Assembly: GCF_902506195.1 (NCBI RefSeq)
Contig: NZ_LR732817.1
Span: forward strand, 3,439,407-3,503,406
DNA from: Citricoccus sp. K5
Lineage (GTDB): Bacteria; Actinomycetota; Actinomycetes; Actinomycetales; Micrococcaceae
DNA: 64,000 nt
Reading direction: 5' to 3'
Under the pieces are notes generated by a model, which was given only the letters and a program-made list of their open reading frames with translations, did not search any database and was not told where the DNA came from. The first letter of the stretch is position 1. The number at the start of each line of letters is the position of its first letter. The position numbers and the translations under genes are program-made. This document shows positions 39,981-52,045 of this stretch, piece after piece.

Positions 39981-40920
39981 ATGCCGGACGAACGACTGCT
40001 CTCACGACTCGACCTGAATCTGCTCGTGGCCCTGGACGCCCTGCTCACCGAGCGAAACGTCACGCGGGCGGCCACCCGGCTGCAACTGAGCCAGCCCTCG
40101 CTGAGCGCCTCACTGGGCAAGCTCCGCCGGCACTTCGACGATCCGCTGCTGGCCCGGCGGGGCAACACGTATGAGCTCACGCCGCTGGCGGTGCGGTTGG
40201 CCGAGCACACGACCGTGGCGCTGGATGCCACGCGCCGGGTGTTCGAGAGCCAGTCCCGGTGGGATCCCACGGAGTCCGAGCGCGAGTTCATCATCCACTG
40301 CTCCGACTACTCGCTGGCCACGATCGCGCCGCGGGTGACCCAGATCGCCCATCAGCAGGCGCCGAACGTCCGGATGCACTTCGTGCCCTCCTCTCCGGAG
40401 ACGATGGACGAGGTGCTGCTGCGCCTGCCCTCGATTGACGCGCTCGTGCTACCCCACGGGGTGGTGTCCGAACTGCCGCACCAAGACGTGATCCGGGACG
40501 ACTGGGTGGCCATCGCCTCCACCGACAATGAACGGGTCGCTGACGGGCTCACCATGGAGGTGCTGTCCGAGTCCCCCTGGGTCTTCACCTACCGCACCCG
40601 CTTCGCGTTCACTTCCGTGGGGCGCCAGCTCGAGCAGCTGGGGGTGAATCCCTGGATCGACGCAGTCGCCGAGAGCTTCGTGATGCTGCCCCTGTTCGTG
40701 GAGCACACCGAGCGCCTGGCGATCATCCAACGCCATCTCTCCCCGCTCGCCCAACGCATGGGTGAAGTACAGGTCCTGGAGCTGCCGTTCAACGCCGTGC
40801 CGCTGCTGAACGCGCTCTGGTGGCACCCGGTGCATCAACCCGATCCGGAGCACCGGTGGCTCCGTGAGGTGTTCGCCGCGGCACGCATTGGCTTCGAGGA
40901 CGACTGCGGCGTGGGTCCTG

Positions 40921-40940
<20 letters not shown>
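39981..40940 (+). CDS. LysR-family transcriptional regulator (NodD/NahR-like)
   Basis: The 319-residue product has an N-terminal winged helix (LDLNLLVALDALLTERNVTRAATRLQLSQPSLSASLGKLRRHFDDPLL split by the turn at residue 35) and a periplasmic-binding-like effector domain from about 95. AAGGAGG lies 9 bases before ATG 39981. It is divergent from the extradiol operon and convergent with the importer ATPase gene, overlapping its end by 20 bases. The RRGNTYELTPLA pattern is typical of the NahR/NodD/LinR branch that senses aromatic compounds. Confidence 0.88.
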
Positions 40941-41726
<786 letters not shown>

Positions 41727-41730
<4 letters not shown>

Positions 41731-42536
41731 GCTCGTGCTCCTTTTCGAGGGCGGGTGGTGGGTCCGGCATCCTGCTCGCGGTTCCACTGCAGCAGTCGGT
41801 GCTCGGCGATGGCGTAGAGCGAAGTGAACACCCAGCCAATGACCCCGACCAGCAGGGTTCCGGCCCAAGCGGCGGCGAGCTGGAAGCGCTGGCCGCTCTG
41901 CAGGATGAAGTACCCGACCCCCTCGGTGGCCCCGTACATCTCGCTGACGACCAGCATGACGATCCCGATGGTGATCGCCAGCCGGACGCCCACCGCGATC
42001 TGCGGCAGTGCTCCGGCGAGTACGACCTTGGGGATCTGCAGGTGCAGTGGGATCCGGTAAGCCCGAGACGCCTCGAAGATGGCGGGCTGGATGGAGCGGA
42101 CGCCCACGATGCAGTTGAGCAGGATGGGCCAGACGCAGGCGATGAAGATAAGGAACACCTTCGGCTCCCGCCCAATCCCGAGCGTGAGGATGATGATCGG
42201 GACGAAGACCACGTTGGGCAGGGACCGGAAGAAGTCCAGATAGGGGTCCAGGATGAGGCCGACCCGGGGCATCAGCCCGATCGCCGTGCCCAGGGCGAGC
42301 CCGACCAGCAGGGATACGAGCAGTGCCAGGAAGTAGTTGCCGAAGCTGAACAGCGCGTCACGCCAGAGCCCGCCGCTGCTGGCCCACTCGCCCATGGTGC
42401 CGAGGATTTCGGTCAGGGGCGGCCAGAACACCGAGGTGGAGTTCGCGGACACGGCGAACCACAGCAGGATCAACGTCACAGGCAGCCAGGCCTGCAGCAA
42501 CACCGACATCAGCGGGGAGTATGTCTTGGTACCCAT
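41727..42536 (-). CDS. ABC transporter permease (SsuC/TauC type, copy 1)
   Basis: The 269-residue product has about six membrane helices and the BPD_transp_1 coupling loop EASRAYRIPLHLQIPKVVLAGALPQIAVGVRLAITI, with EMYGATEGVGYFI near the end, as in SsuC-like permeases. It lies between the ATPase gene and a second, different permease gene. Two permeases of the same kind suggest a heterodimeric pore. Confidence 0.87.
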
Positions 42537-42537
42537 A

Positions 42538-43380
42538 TCAGTCTCCCGATCCGTTGGGCTGCCATCGCAGGAGCCGAGCCTGAACCCAGCCGAGCCCCAC
42601 GTTCACGGCGTAGCCCAGGAGGCCGGCATAGACGATGTAGGCGTAGGCGAGCGCAGAGTTGCCCCCGACCTGGGCCTCGGCGATGCTTGCCCCGAGGCCG
42701 GGTGCGCCGGTCAGGACCTCCGTGGAGATCGTGACGAGGACGGCCACGGAGGCCGCCAGGCGCAGCCCGGCCAGGATGGAGGGAGCGGCGCTCGGCAGCA
42801 GCACCTTGCGCATGAAGAGCCCCCCGCGGATCCGGAACGCCTGGGTGGTGTCCACGATCGAGGCACTCACGCTGCGGACACCGTGCTGGGTCTGCAGGAT
42901 GATGATGAACACCACAGCGACGAAGACCAGCACCACCTTCACCTCGATGCCGCGCCCGAGGACCAGCAGGAGCACGGCAACGAGTGCGACGGCCGGGAAC
43001 GCGCGGCCGAAGTCAACGAGGAACCGCACCGACAGCTCGGCGGCCACGAAGCGCCCCGTCAGGATTCCCAGGGGGATTCCCGCCACGATCCCGAAGGCCA
43101 GGCCAACGAGGGCGCCGGCGATAGTGTCTCCCAGGATCGACCAGAAGCTGGCCGACACCAGCGCCTGAGCCCATTCCGTGAGCACGGCGATCGGGCCGGG
43201 AAGGAGTGCGGCGGGGAGGATCCCCGTCAGGTGGATCAGGTACCAGAGGGCGATTCCTGCCACGAAGACCAGGATCCTCCAGGCGGTGATCCCGATCCCG
43301 CCCAGCCGCGGTTCCCTCGGCGTGCGAGTGCGAGTGCGAGCCGGGGCTCGGGCGGCGCGCTGGATGTCAGTCACGGTCAC
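42538..43380 (-). CDS. ABC transporter permease (SsuC/TauC type, copy 2)
   Basis: The 280-residue product has an Arg-rich cytoplasmic N-terminus, about six helices and the coupling loop TTQAFRIRGGLFMRKVLLPSAAPSILAGLRL (broken by helices), followed by EVLTGAPGLGASIAEAQ. It is similar in kind to the neighbouring permease but not a close duplicate. It lies 50 bases after the binding-protein gene and one base from the next permease. Confidence 0.87.
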   Translation of the reverse strand: MTVTDIQRAARAPARTRTRTPREPRLGGIGITAWRILVFVAGIALWYLIHLTGILPAALLPGPIAVLTEWAQALVSASFWSILGDTIAGALVGLAFGIVAGIPLGILTGRFVAAELSVRFLVDFGRAFPAVALVAVLLLVLGRGIEVKVVLVFVAVVFIIILQTQHGVRSVSASIVDTTQAFRIRGGLFMRKVLLPSAAPSILAGLRLAASVAVLVTISTEVLTGAPGLGASIAEAQVGGNSALAYAYIVYAGLLGYAVNVGLGWVQARLLRWQPNGSGD

Positions 43381-43430
43381 GTCGAAGACCTCTCATGATG
43401 TCGGGGCGGAGCGGTGGGCCAGCGGGCGGC

Positions 43431-44450
43431 TCAACGGGCTCCCTCCCAGACGATCTCCTCGTAGGTGAGATCCTCACGGAGGTCGCCCTCGTCCTTCATC
43501 ACCTGGAGCAGGGTGTTCCACCCCTCCTCGTCGAACTCGACGTTGAGGGGCTCGAGCACCATGCGCTCATCGATGAAGGGAGCCGGGAGCTGGGTGTGAT
43601 CGTGGTAGGCCTGCCGCACGGCCTCCTCGTTCTCATTGCCGTACTCGGTGCCCTTCTCGATCGCGTTGTGGAACCGCTCGAGGGCCTCCGGGTTCTTCTC
43701 GGCGAACTCCTTCGAGGCAACCCACAGCACCTGCGGGGCGTGGGGCAGGTACTCGCGCACTCCCGTGCCGACGCGAGTGAAGCCGCTGTCCACGGCGGAG
43801 AGGAGGAAGATGCTGAACGTGAAGACCGCATCCACCTGGCCCTTCGCCGCGGCCTCCACCAGGGCGTCGGTCGGCAGCGGCACGAACTCGACCGAGTCCG
43901 GGTCGACTCCGTTCTCCAGCAGGCCGGTCATGGTAGCCATGTGCGGCAGGCCGCCGAGCTCAGGGACGCCGATCTTCTTGCCCTCCAGATCGGTCCATTC
44001 CTTGATGTCGCTACCCGGCGGGACGACGACGCCGTCGGAGACCTCGCCCTCGTAGTCCGGGTCGGCTGACTTGGTGCCGGCCACCGCGACGACGGGCATG
44101 CCCTCGGCCACGGCCCGGATAACGGTGACGGCGTCGGTGGCCGCCACATCGAACTCGCCGGAGATCACGGAGGAGTTCGCGGCGGCTCCGCCCATGCCGG
44201 TGAGCTGCATTTCGCCGATGTCGAGTCCTTCTTCCTCGAAGAAGCCCTGCTCATCAGCGAGGACGGCGTTCTCGATGTTCACGCCGCCGCGGGCCACGGT
44301 CAGCGGGAGGACCTCCTCGGCAGCGCCACGGCTGCTCGCGGAATCACTGACGGGCTCTGATTCGGCGGATCCGCCGCAAGCGGTCAATCCGAACATGAGG
44401 GCGAGGGTGGTGATGGCGACAGCGGGTCGCAGGGTGCGTCGAAGTTCCAT
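43431..44450 (-). CDS. ABC transporter substrate-binding lipoprotein (NMT1/SsuA-like)
   Basis: The product is 339 residues from ATG 44450, which has AGGAG 5 bases upstream; longer frames have no ribosome site. Lipobox GLTACGGS (Cys25) precedes the NMT1-type fold: ADEQGFFEEEGLDI, GEFDVAATDAVTVIRAVAEGMPVVAVAG, DLEGKKIGVPELGGLPHMAT and KGQVDAVFTFS. The family binds sulfonates, nitrate, thiamine precursors or aromatic acids such as phthalate. It is the first gene of the four-gene importer and is divergent from the LigI-like hydrolase. Confidence 0.87.
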   Translation of the reverse strand: MELRRTLRPAVAITTLALMFGLTACGGSAESEPVSDSASSRGAAEEVLPLTVARGGVNIENAVLADEQGFFEEEGLDIGEMQLTGMGGAAANSSVISGEFDVAATDAVTVIRAVAEGMPVVAVAGTKSADPDYEGEVSDGVVVPPGSDIKEWTDLEGKKIGVPELGGLPHMATMTGLLENGVDPDSVEFVPLPTDALVEAAAKGQVDAVFTFSIFLLSAVDSGFTRVGTGVREYLPHAPQVLWVASKEFAEKNPEALERFHNAIEKGTEYGNENEEAVRQAYHDHTQLPAPFIDERMVLEPLNVEFDEEGWNTLLQVMKDEGDLREDLTYEEIVWEGAR

Positions 44451-44822
44451 GTCATCTCCTGTGATGAACCTGGCCGAGAGGGCCGGGGAGGCGGGGGTGC
44501 CGATTCTCCTGGCCTCGGTGCACGCTGCAAATGAGATCCAGGTCACATCAGCATCTCCACTGCAGGACAATAGGGGAACGCGCTCTTGCTTATCGGTGAC
44601 ATCAGGCTCATCTATAGTGCTGGGGCCCAGGGGCCCGACGGGGGCACGGTCTGCCAGCAATCTTTCAGGCTCATTCGCGGAGATGTCAGGCTCGCTCGAA
44701 ATGGTTGTCAACCATCCCGAGGGCGGCTACCGTCGGGTGACTCGGATCATATTCTGGTCACGGTCCCGCCACGGTTAGCGGTGGGGCACCAGACTGCACC
44801 AATCCGTTCAGGAGGATCACGG
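44451..44822. promoter_or_regulatory. Divergent intergenic region with three TCAGGCTC repeats
   Basis: This 372-base gap between the importer and the LigI-like hydrolase has no convincing gene. TCAGGCTC occurs as direct repeats at 44602-44609, 44665-44672 and 44686-44693. The first two share CAGGCTCAT; the last two are exactly 21 bases or two helical turns apart. They may be sites for a regulator of both units. An AGGAGG at 44810-44815 serves the GTG at 44823. Confidence 0.5.
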
Positions 44823-45728
44823 GTGACCGAATCTGAGAAGACCGCCGGCTGGCTGGACTGGGTGAAAGATCGGGGCGAGCCCGCTTTCACCCTCCCGGAG
44901 GGGGCAGTGGACGCCCATTGCCATGTGTTCGGCCCGGCCGCGGAGTTTCCCTTCTCGCCAGCGCGGAAGTATACGCCGTGCGATGCGAGTAAGGCCGACC
45001 TGCGGCACCTGAGGGAGCACCTGGGCGTCGCCCGGAACGTCATCGTCCAGGCGACCTGCCACGGACATGACAACGCCGCACTGCTGGATGCCCTGGACGA
45101 CTTCGGGGACACCGCGCGCGGTGTGGTCTCCGTGGGTGCAGACGTGACGCTCGAAGAGCTGGCCGCCATGCACGAACGCGGAGTCCGCGGGGTGCGCTTC
45201 AACTTCGTCAAGCGACTGGTCCAGAGCCAGCCGTTCGAGGAACTCGCGCAGGTGGCGGACAAGATCCGTGACTTCGGCTGGCACATCGTCCTCTACTTCG
45301 AATCCGAGGACCTTCCCGGCCTCGAGGACACGTTCGCGGGCCTTGGCGTCCCGCTCGTCATCGACCACATGGGCCGCCCGGACGTCCGGAAGGGCGCGGA
45401 CTCGGACGAGTTCTCCTCCTTCGTCCGTTTCGTCGAGCGGACCGACGCCTGGGTCAAGGTCAGCTGCCCCGAACGCCTCTCGGAAGCCGGTCCCTACGCG
45501 GTGGATGGGCAACGCGAGGTGTATGCCGACGTCGTCCCCTTCGCCCGCCGGGTGATGGCCGAGTTCCCGGAGCGGATCCTGTGGGGCACGGACTGGCCGC
45601 ATCCGAACCTGCGTTCGCACATGCCGGACGACGCGCTGCTGCTGGGGTACATCCCACAGATCGCGCCGACCGAGTCGGAAAAGCAGGCCCTGCTGGTGAC
45701 CAACCCGATGTCCCTGTATTGGGCCTAA
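44823..45728 (+). CDS. 2-pyrone-4,6-dicarboxylate hydrolase-like amidohydrolase (LigI type)
   Basis: The 301-residue product starts at GTG 44823, set by AGGAGG 7 bases upstream. The pattern is that of LigI: GAVDAHCHVFGPAAEFPF, ARKYTPCDA, HLGVARNVIVQATCHGHDNAALLDAL, GVRGVRFNFVKRL, PLVIDHMGRPD, WVKVSCPERLS and ILWGTDWPHPN (catalytic Asp). LigI opens the lactone of 2-pyrone-4,6-dicarboxylate in the protocatechuate 4,5-cleavage pathway. With an extradiol dioxygenase and a LigJ-like protein in the neighbouring operon, a related route is plausible, but a LigC-type dehydrogenase is not seen. Confidence 0.85.
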   Translation: MTESEKTAGWLDWVKDRGEPAFTLPEGAVDAHCHVFGPAAEFPFSPARKYTPCDASKADLRHLREHLGVARNVIVQATCHGHDNAALLDALDDFGDTARGVVSVGADVTLEELAAMHERGVRGVRFNFVKRLVQSQPFEELAQVADKIRDFGWHIVLYFESEDLPGLEDTFAGLGVPLVIDHMGRPDVRKGADSDEFSSFVRFVERTDAWVKVSCPERLSEAGPYAVDGQREVYADVVPFARRVMAEFPERILWGTDWPHPNLRSHMPDDALLLGYIPQIAPTESEKQALLVTNPMSLYWA

Positions 45729-45765
45729 AGAATCCGCCCGCATCGCTCCGTCATGAAAACAGGCC

Positions 45766-45799
45766 GGGGCGTTCGCTGACGAAGGTCAACGAACGCCCC
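45766..45799. terminator. Bidirectional hairpin terminator
   Basis: GGGGCGTTCG (45766-45775) pairs with CGAACGCCCC (45790-45799), a perfect 10-bp stem with a 14-base loop, between the convergent ligI-like and clp genes. It can serve both. Confidence 0.8.
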
Positions 45800-45826
45800 G
45801 ACCTCGTAACGCATGCCTGCAACCAC

Positions 45827-48412
<2,586 letters not shown>

Positions 48413-48444
48413 AGTGTCCTCCCTGAGGGGTGTTTCCAGCGATA

Positions 48445-48465
48445 GTTGAGTGTGTTCAACTCAAG
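48445..48465 (-). promoter_or_regulatory. HAIR element (HspR binding site) upstream of clp
   Basis: TTGAGT-N7-ACTCAAG matches the HspR consensus CTTGAGT-N7-ACTCAAG at 13 of 14 arm positions, with only the first base changed (G for C). It lies 33 bases before the clp start codon, overlapping the expected promoter, so HspR should repress the gene until heat or misfolded protein accumulates. No hspR gene is in the window. Confidence 0.88.
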
Positions 48466-48551
48466 TAACGACGAGTGACGTCAGAATGTTCCCGAATCCC
48501 GCCTCGGGATGCAAGAAACATGAGCGCACCTGGCTCAAGAAGGTCGAATGC

Positions 48552-49166
48552 TCAGAGTTTGCGGGCCTCACGCACGTTGCGCGCGCCGGCGAGGAACAGC
48601 ACCAGGGGCAGGATCAGGAGGACGCCGGTGATGATCATGATGATGATGACTCCCCGTGGCAGGGAATCGGCATCCGCCTCTTTGTACTCATGGACGAGGA
48701 CGAATCGCTCGGGCTCCTCGGGGTCGGCATAGACCATCAGTTCCTGCCCTTGAGTCCAGGCCGGCTCCGGATACCTGTCCGGGGAGCGGCGGATCTTCGT
48801 GCTCGAGGATGCGGTGATCTCCTCGCGCATCTCCTGACCGCCCACGGTGTAATCCAGCACCGAGGTTGAACGGGTGGTGTAGGCCCGCCCGGACCTGCGC
48901 ACCTGTTCCGACGTGTGCTCCACCGTCACGGGGCCAACCACGCCGGTCGTCTGCACCCCCGTCGATTTCAGCTGGTTGTACTCGATCTGTTCTCCGTACT
49001 GCGCCGACGCGAGGATGGCCCCGCCGGCGATCATGATCATGGCCAGGGCTACAGCGATCCAGCGAAAGACTCCCGTCCTGCGGGCGATGCGCTCGCTGTC
49101 CCAGCCGGGGGCGAAGTACCCGTTCCCCTGACCGTCATTGGTGTACCAACGCGTGGTGTTGCTCAT
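48552..49166 (-). CDS. DUF3592-type two-helix membrane protein
   Basis: From ATG 49166 the product is about 204 residues. It has a helix at about 35-55 (VFRWIAVALAMIMIAGGAILA), a beta-rich extracytoplasmic part with YGEQIEYNQLKSTGVQTTGVV, SVLDYTVGGQEM and QELMVYADPEEPERFV, and a second helix at about 177-195. This resembles DUF3592 proteins, which have two helices around an extracellular beta domain. The frame remains open upstream and a GTG at 49292 could give a longer protein, but neither start has a strong ribosome site. Function unknown. Confidence 0.65.
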   Translation of the reverse strand: MSNTTRWYTNDGQGNGYFAPGWDSERIARRTGVFRWIAVALAMIMIAGGAILASAQYGEQIEYNQLKSTGVQTTGVVGPVTVEHTSEQVRRSGRAYTTRSTSVLDYTVGGQEMREEITASSSTKIRRSPDRYPEPAWTQGQELMVYADPEEPERFVLVHEYKEADADSLPRGVIIIMIITGVLLILPLVLFLAGARNVREARKL

Positions 49167-49574
49167 CTCTAAGGCGAAGCGGCTCGTCGAGACGTTGGGC
49201 GATCTCGTCCATCCCTCGGGAGGAACGAAGGGGGCCGAGGTGTCTCCAGTCGGAGCCGGCTCGGGCCCCTGATTCTTGGTTCGTGCGATCACGGATTTGA
49301 GTGTAAATCCCAGGTGGGGCGATGAATTCCCGGAGTGCCAGAGGGGCTCGTTCTGTGTGGCCGAGGCAGTCGACGGACCCCGTGGTTCCCAGAAGTGCTT
49401 TGATGCCGTACAGTTGCTTGCAGAAGTAGTTGTAGTAGATGCAGTAAGTCCGTCACCACTGCGGACCGGACGGCCTTCGGGTCGGATGGGGCGCTGGGGA
49501 AGCGGTATGTACACACCGCTTCGCCCCCGCTGGAAAAACTGGCGGGTTTAGCACCCTAAAGAAAAGAGGCCACC
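49167..49574 (+). promoter_or_regulatory. Cold-shock gene upstream region and probable long 5' leader
   Basis: No gene is convincing here apart from a possible N-terminal extension of the DUF3592 gene on the other strand. TTGCTT (49414) and TAGATG (49436) are separated by 16 bases and would start a transcript about 130 bases before the csp start, a typical length for a cold-shock leader. The assignment is tentative. AAAGAAAAGAGG just before 49575 is the ribosome site. Confidence 0.35.
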
Positions 49575-49778
49575 ATGGCCACCGGTACAGTCAAGTGGTT
49601 CAACGCTGAAAAGGGCTTTGGTTTCATTGCCCCGGACGACAACTCCGCTGACATCTTCGTGCACTTCTCCGCCATCGACGGCGGCGGCTTCCGCGAACTT
49701 CAGGAGAACCAGAAGGTCGAGTTCGAGGCGACTCAGGGCGACAAGGGCATGCAGGCCTCGTCGGTCCGCCCCCTCTGA
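49575..49778 (+). CDS. Cold-shock protein (CspA family)
   Basis: The 67-residue product is a complete cold-shock domain: [18 protein letters not shown] (RNP1), DIFVHFSAI (RNP2), [16 protein letters not shown] and [10 protein letters not shown]. It binds single-stranded RNA/DNA and acts as an RNA chaperone. It is a single gene followed directly by a strong terminator. Confidence 0.96.
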   Translation: MATGTVKWFNAEKGFGFIAPDDNSADIFVHFSAIDGGGFRELQENQKVEFEATQGDKGMQASSVRPL

Positions 49779-49792
49779 TCTGATCAGACTCT

Positions 49793-49830
49793 AAAACGGC
49801 CGCTCACCCTCCGGGGTGGGCGGCCGTTTT
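49793..49830 (+). terminator. Intrinsic terminator of the cold-shock gene
   Basis: A 17-bp stem, AAAACGGCCGCTCACCC (49793-49809) with 49814-49830 ending in TTTT, has one G-U pair and a four-base loop. The 3' T-run makes it a classical rho-independent terminator. Confidence 0.92.
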
Positions 49831-49917
49831 GCTGTCCGCAGTGTGTTGGGCAAATACTGCCCGCAGCTCGGCTCTTGAAATCTACCGACGTCGAGCGAAT
49901 GTGGTGAAGCCAAGCAG

Positions 49918-51024
49918 ATGGCTGTCGAAATGGGAATCTGGCGCATCAACGGCGGCAAGCCGAGGAAGCTCAATAGCACTGTCATGCCATCGGAACGGCA
50001 GCTCGAGGAACTGCTCGAGCACGACTCAACGCTTTTGGGGGAGCCCCTCCTCATCATCGGACGGCAAGTGAAGACTCCCTATGGAAAGTTCATCGATCTG
50101 CTGGCGATTGACGCCGACGGCCACCTCCACGTTCTGGAGTTAAAGCGCGACCGGACGCCCCGGGACGTCGTGGCTCAGGCGCTGGACTACGGCTCGTGGT
50201 GTGCGACTCTCTCGACCGACGAAGTCGTGGTGATCGCCAATGACTACTTGAACGTCCCCTTCGAGGAGGCTTTCGAGGATGTCTTCCAGGCGACTCGCCC
50301 CGACGTGCTCAATGAGGATCTCCAGTTGACCATCGTGGCCAGCGAACTGGACGCATCCTCTGAGCGAATCGTCACTTACCTGCGCGACTTCGGGGTGCCG
50401 ATCAACGCAGTCTTTTTCGCCTATCTGGAAGAGGATGACCGCTCCTACTTAGCACGAACATGGCTGGCTGCATCGGAGGAAACGACGGTGGCTCCTGTGG
50501 GCGCTCGTGCGCGCAAGGCACGACGTGCCTCCTGGAACGGCGTGGACTGGTTCGTCTCGTTCGGCGAAGGCGACTATCAGCCTGGACGCAGTTGGGAGGA
50601 TGGCCGCAGGTACGGATTCGTCAGTGCGGGTGGAGGGGCATGGTACTCACGTACCTTGCGGAACGTCCCTGTGGGCGCCCGGGTCAACGCGTATATCCCC
50701 AAACAGGGGTATGTGGGTGTCGGAACCGTTGTGGGCGAGGCCGTCCGATTCGACGAAGCCACCGTGATGATGAACGGGCAGAGCATGAAACTCGCCGACC
50801 ACAAGCTGGTCGGCAACTACCACTACGCGGTAAACGGCATGTCCGAGTCCGACGACGAGGCCGAATGGATCCTGCCGGTCGAGTGGATTGACACGCGCCC
50901 TAAGGAGGGTGCCTTCTGGCGCAAGGGAATGTTCGCGAACCAAAACAGTGCCGGTCGTTTGAGGCAGGAGTACACCCTGGATCTCATCGCCCAGGAGTTC
51001 AGAATCTCCGCCGATGACTACTGA
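49918..51024 (+). CDS. Nuclease with NucS/DUF91-like PD-(D/E)xK domain
   Basis: The 368-residue product has an N-terminal region with PSERQLEELLEHDSTLLGEPLL followed by the nuclease core: GKFIDLLAIDADGHLHVLELK (Asp, then ExK) and TPRDVVAQALDYGSW, as in NucS-type endonucleases. The C-terminal 200 residues contain an aromatic-rich repeat (WFVSFGEGDYQPGRSWEDGRRYGFVSAGG) and a beta-barrel-like VNAYIPKQGYVGVGTVVGEAV, which could bind nucleic acid. Full NucS mismatch endonucleases are shorter and arranged differently, so this is a relative, not NucS itself. It stands alone. DNA repair or defence are both possible. Confidence 0.75.
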   Translation: MAVEMGIWRINGGKPRKLNSTVMPSERQLEELLEHDSTLLGEPLLIIGRQVKTPYGKFIDLLAIDADGHLHVLELKRDRTPRDVVAQALDYGSWCATLSTDEVVVIANDYLNVPFEEAFEDVFQATRPDVLNEDLQLTIVASELDASSERIVTYLRDFGVPINAVFFAYLEEDDRSYLARTWLAASEETTVAPVGARARKARRASWNGVDWFVSFGEGDYQPGRSWEDGRRYGFVSAGGGAWYSRTLRNVPVGARVNAYIPKQGYVGVGTVVGEAVRFDEATVMMNGQSMKLADHKLVGNYHYAVNGMSESDDEAEWILPVEWIDTRPKEGAFWRKGMFANQNSAGRLRQEYTLDLIAQEFRISADDY

Positions 51025-51050
51025 CCATCCTGGTCTGCGCGACGATTCGG

Positions 51051-51803
51051 CTACCGCTTGAAGTCCATCTCCTCCAGCCGGGTCTGCACGGTTCGGCCGC
51101 TCTCCCAGAGGTTGGCGCCCGGGGCGACCTCCGGCATCGGGATGTCAGCGCGGCTGGCTCGCTTGTGCGAGGTGGAGATGCCGAGGCGGCGGTCCCTCTT
51201 GCGGATGAGCTCCTCATCGGCCTGCCCGTCCTCGGTCAGCCCCATCATCAGCTGCGGGATGCCGTAGGGGAATTCATCGCGATCGTACTGCCACGTGTGG
51301 AACGTCTTGCCGTAGGTGGTGACGAGGTCGGTGAAGTAGGCGTGCTCGGCCAGCTCCGGGACGCCGGGGGCGGCGAGTACGCCGGATTTCACCTCGTAGT
51401 GGTGGCTGTGCCAGAGCCGCTTCTCGTCCTCCGGCAGGCTGAGGAAGCGCTCCTCGGTGGTGATGTACTCGATGCCGATCAGCCGGGCATCGGGCGCGTT
51501 TCTATCGAAGATCACGCACTGGTGCAGGTCGTGGCGCAGGTGGATGCAGAAGTGTGAGGCCTCCACCTGCCGACCCATCTCGTCGGCGTACATGTGGAGG
51601 CCGTTGAGGTAGGTGCTCATGGCCTCCAGCGGGTATTTCGGCTGGATCAGGCCGGAGGCCAGATCCAGCGCACGGTGTTTCAGGGGGTGGCCTTGGCCGA
51701 CCTTGGCGGCGGTGACCACCTTGCGGCCGACGGCGGCACTGACGGCAACTCCGAGTCCGGCGGCGAAGCCGAGACCCATTGATTTCACAGGTGTAGGTCC
51801 CAT
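51051..51803 (-). CDS. OBAP-family protein (DUF1264)
   Basis: The 250-residue product (from ATG 51803; ATG 51836 is possible) matches the oil-body-associated protein family: TYLNGLHMYADEMGRQVEASHFCIHL, QCVIFDRN, RLIGIEYITTEERFLSLPEDEKRLWHSHHYEVKSG, YGKTFHTWQYDRD and PYGIPQLMMGL. The His-rich WHSHHYEVKSG and HTWQ segments may bind metal or lipid. A hydrophobic N-terminus (AAGLGVAVSAAVG) could touch the membrane. In plants the family coats lipid bodies; in bacteria the role is unknown. Confidence 0.83.
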   Translation of the reverse strand: MGPTPVKSMGLGFAAGLGVAVSAAVGRKVVTAAKVGQGHPLKHRALDLASGLIQPKYPLEAMSTYLNGLHMYADEMGRQVEASHFCIHLRHDLHQCVIFDRNAPDARLIGIEYITTEERFLSLPEDEKRLWHSHHYEVKSGVLAAPGVPELAEHAYFTDLVTTYGKTFHTWQYDRDEFPYGIPQLMMGLTEDGQADEELIRKRDRRLGISTSHKRASRADIPMPEVAPGANLWESGRTVQTRLEEMDFKR

Positions 51804-51836
51804 GGTGCCACCGTAGTGACCAGGACGCTGGAGCAC

Positions 51837-52045
51837 ACGGGTTCACTGCGCATTCGCCGTGGCCGTGACCGGACGGCGTCGGATGTCCGGAGGCCAGGGC
51901 GGCGATCTCGTGCGAGTCACGCCGCAGGCTGACTCAGTTGTGACGGGCAGCTCGATCCGTCCTCCGTGGACGCCACCGCGGCCCTGCTCTCGGGTGCCCT
52001 GAACGAGGACGTGCAAACCCGCGGCCGACGGGACATGATGGAGCT
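51837..52045. other. Divergent intergenic region
   Basis: I see no gene or clear operator between the OBAP gene and the small HTH gene. The promoters of both must lie here. A GGACATGATGGAG just before 52046 supplies the ribosome site for the HTH gene. Confidence 0.3.

Noticed and set aside
49918-51024. Calling the nuclease the mismatch endonuclease NucS
   Set aside because: NucS is a shorter protein with an N-terminal dimerisation domain and C-terminal nuclease; here the nuclease core is N-terminal and followed by an unrelated half.
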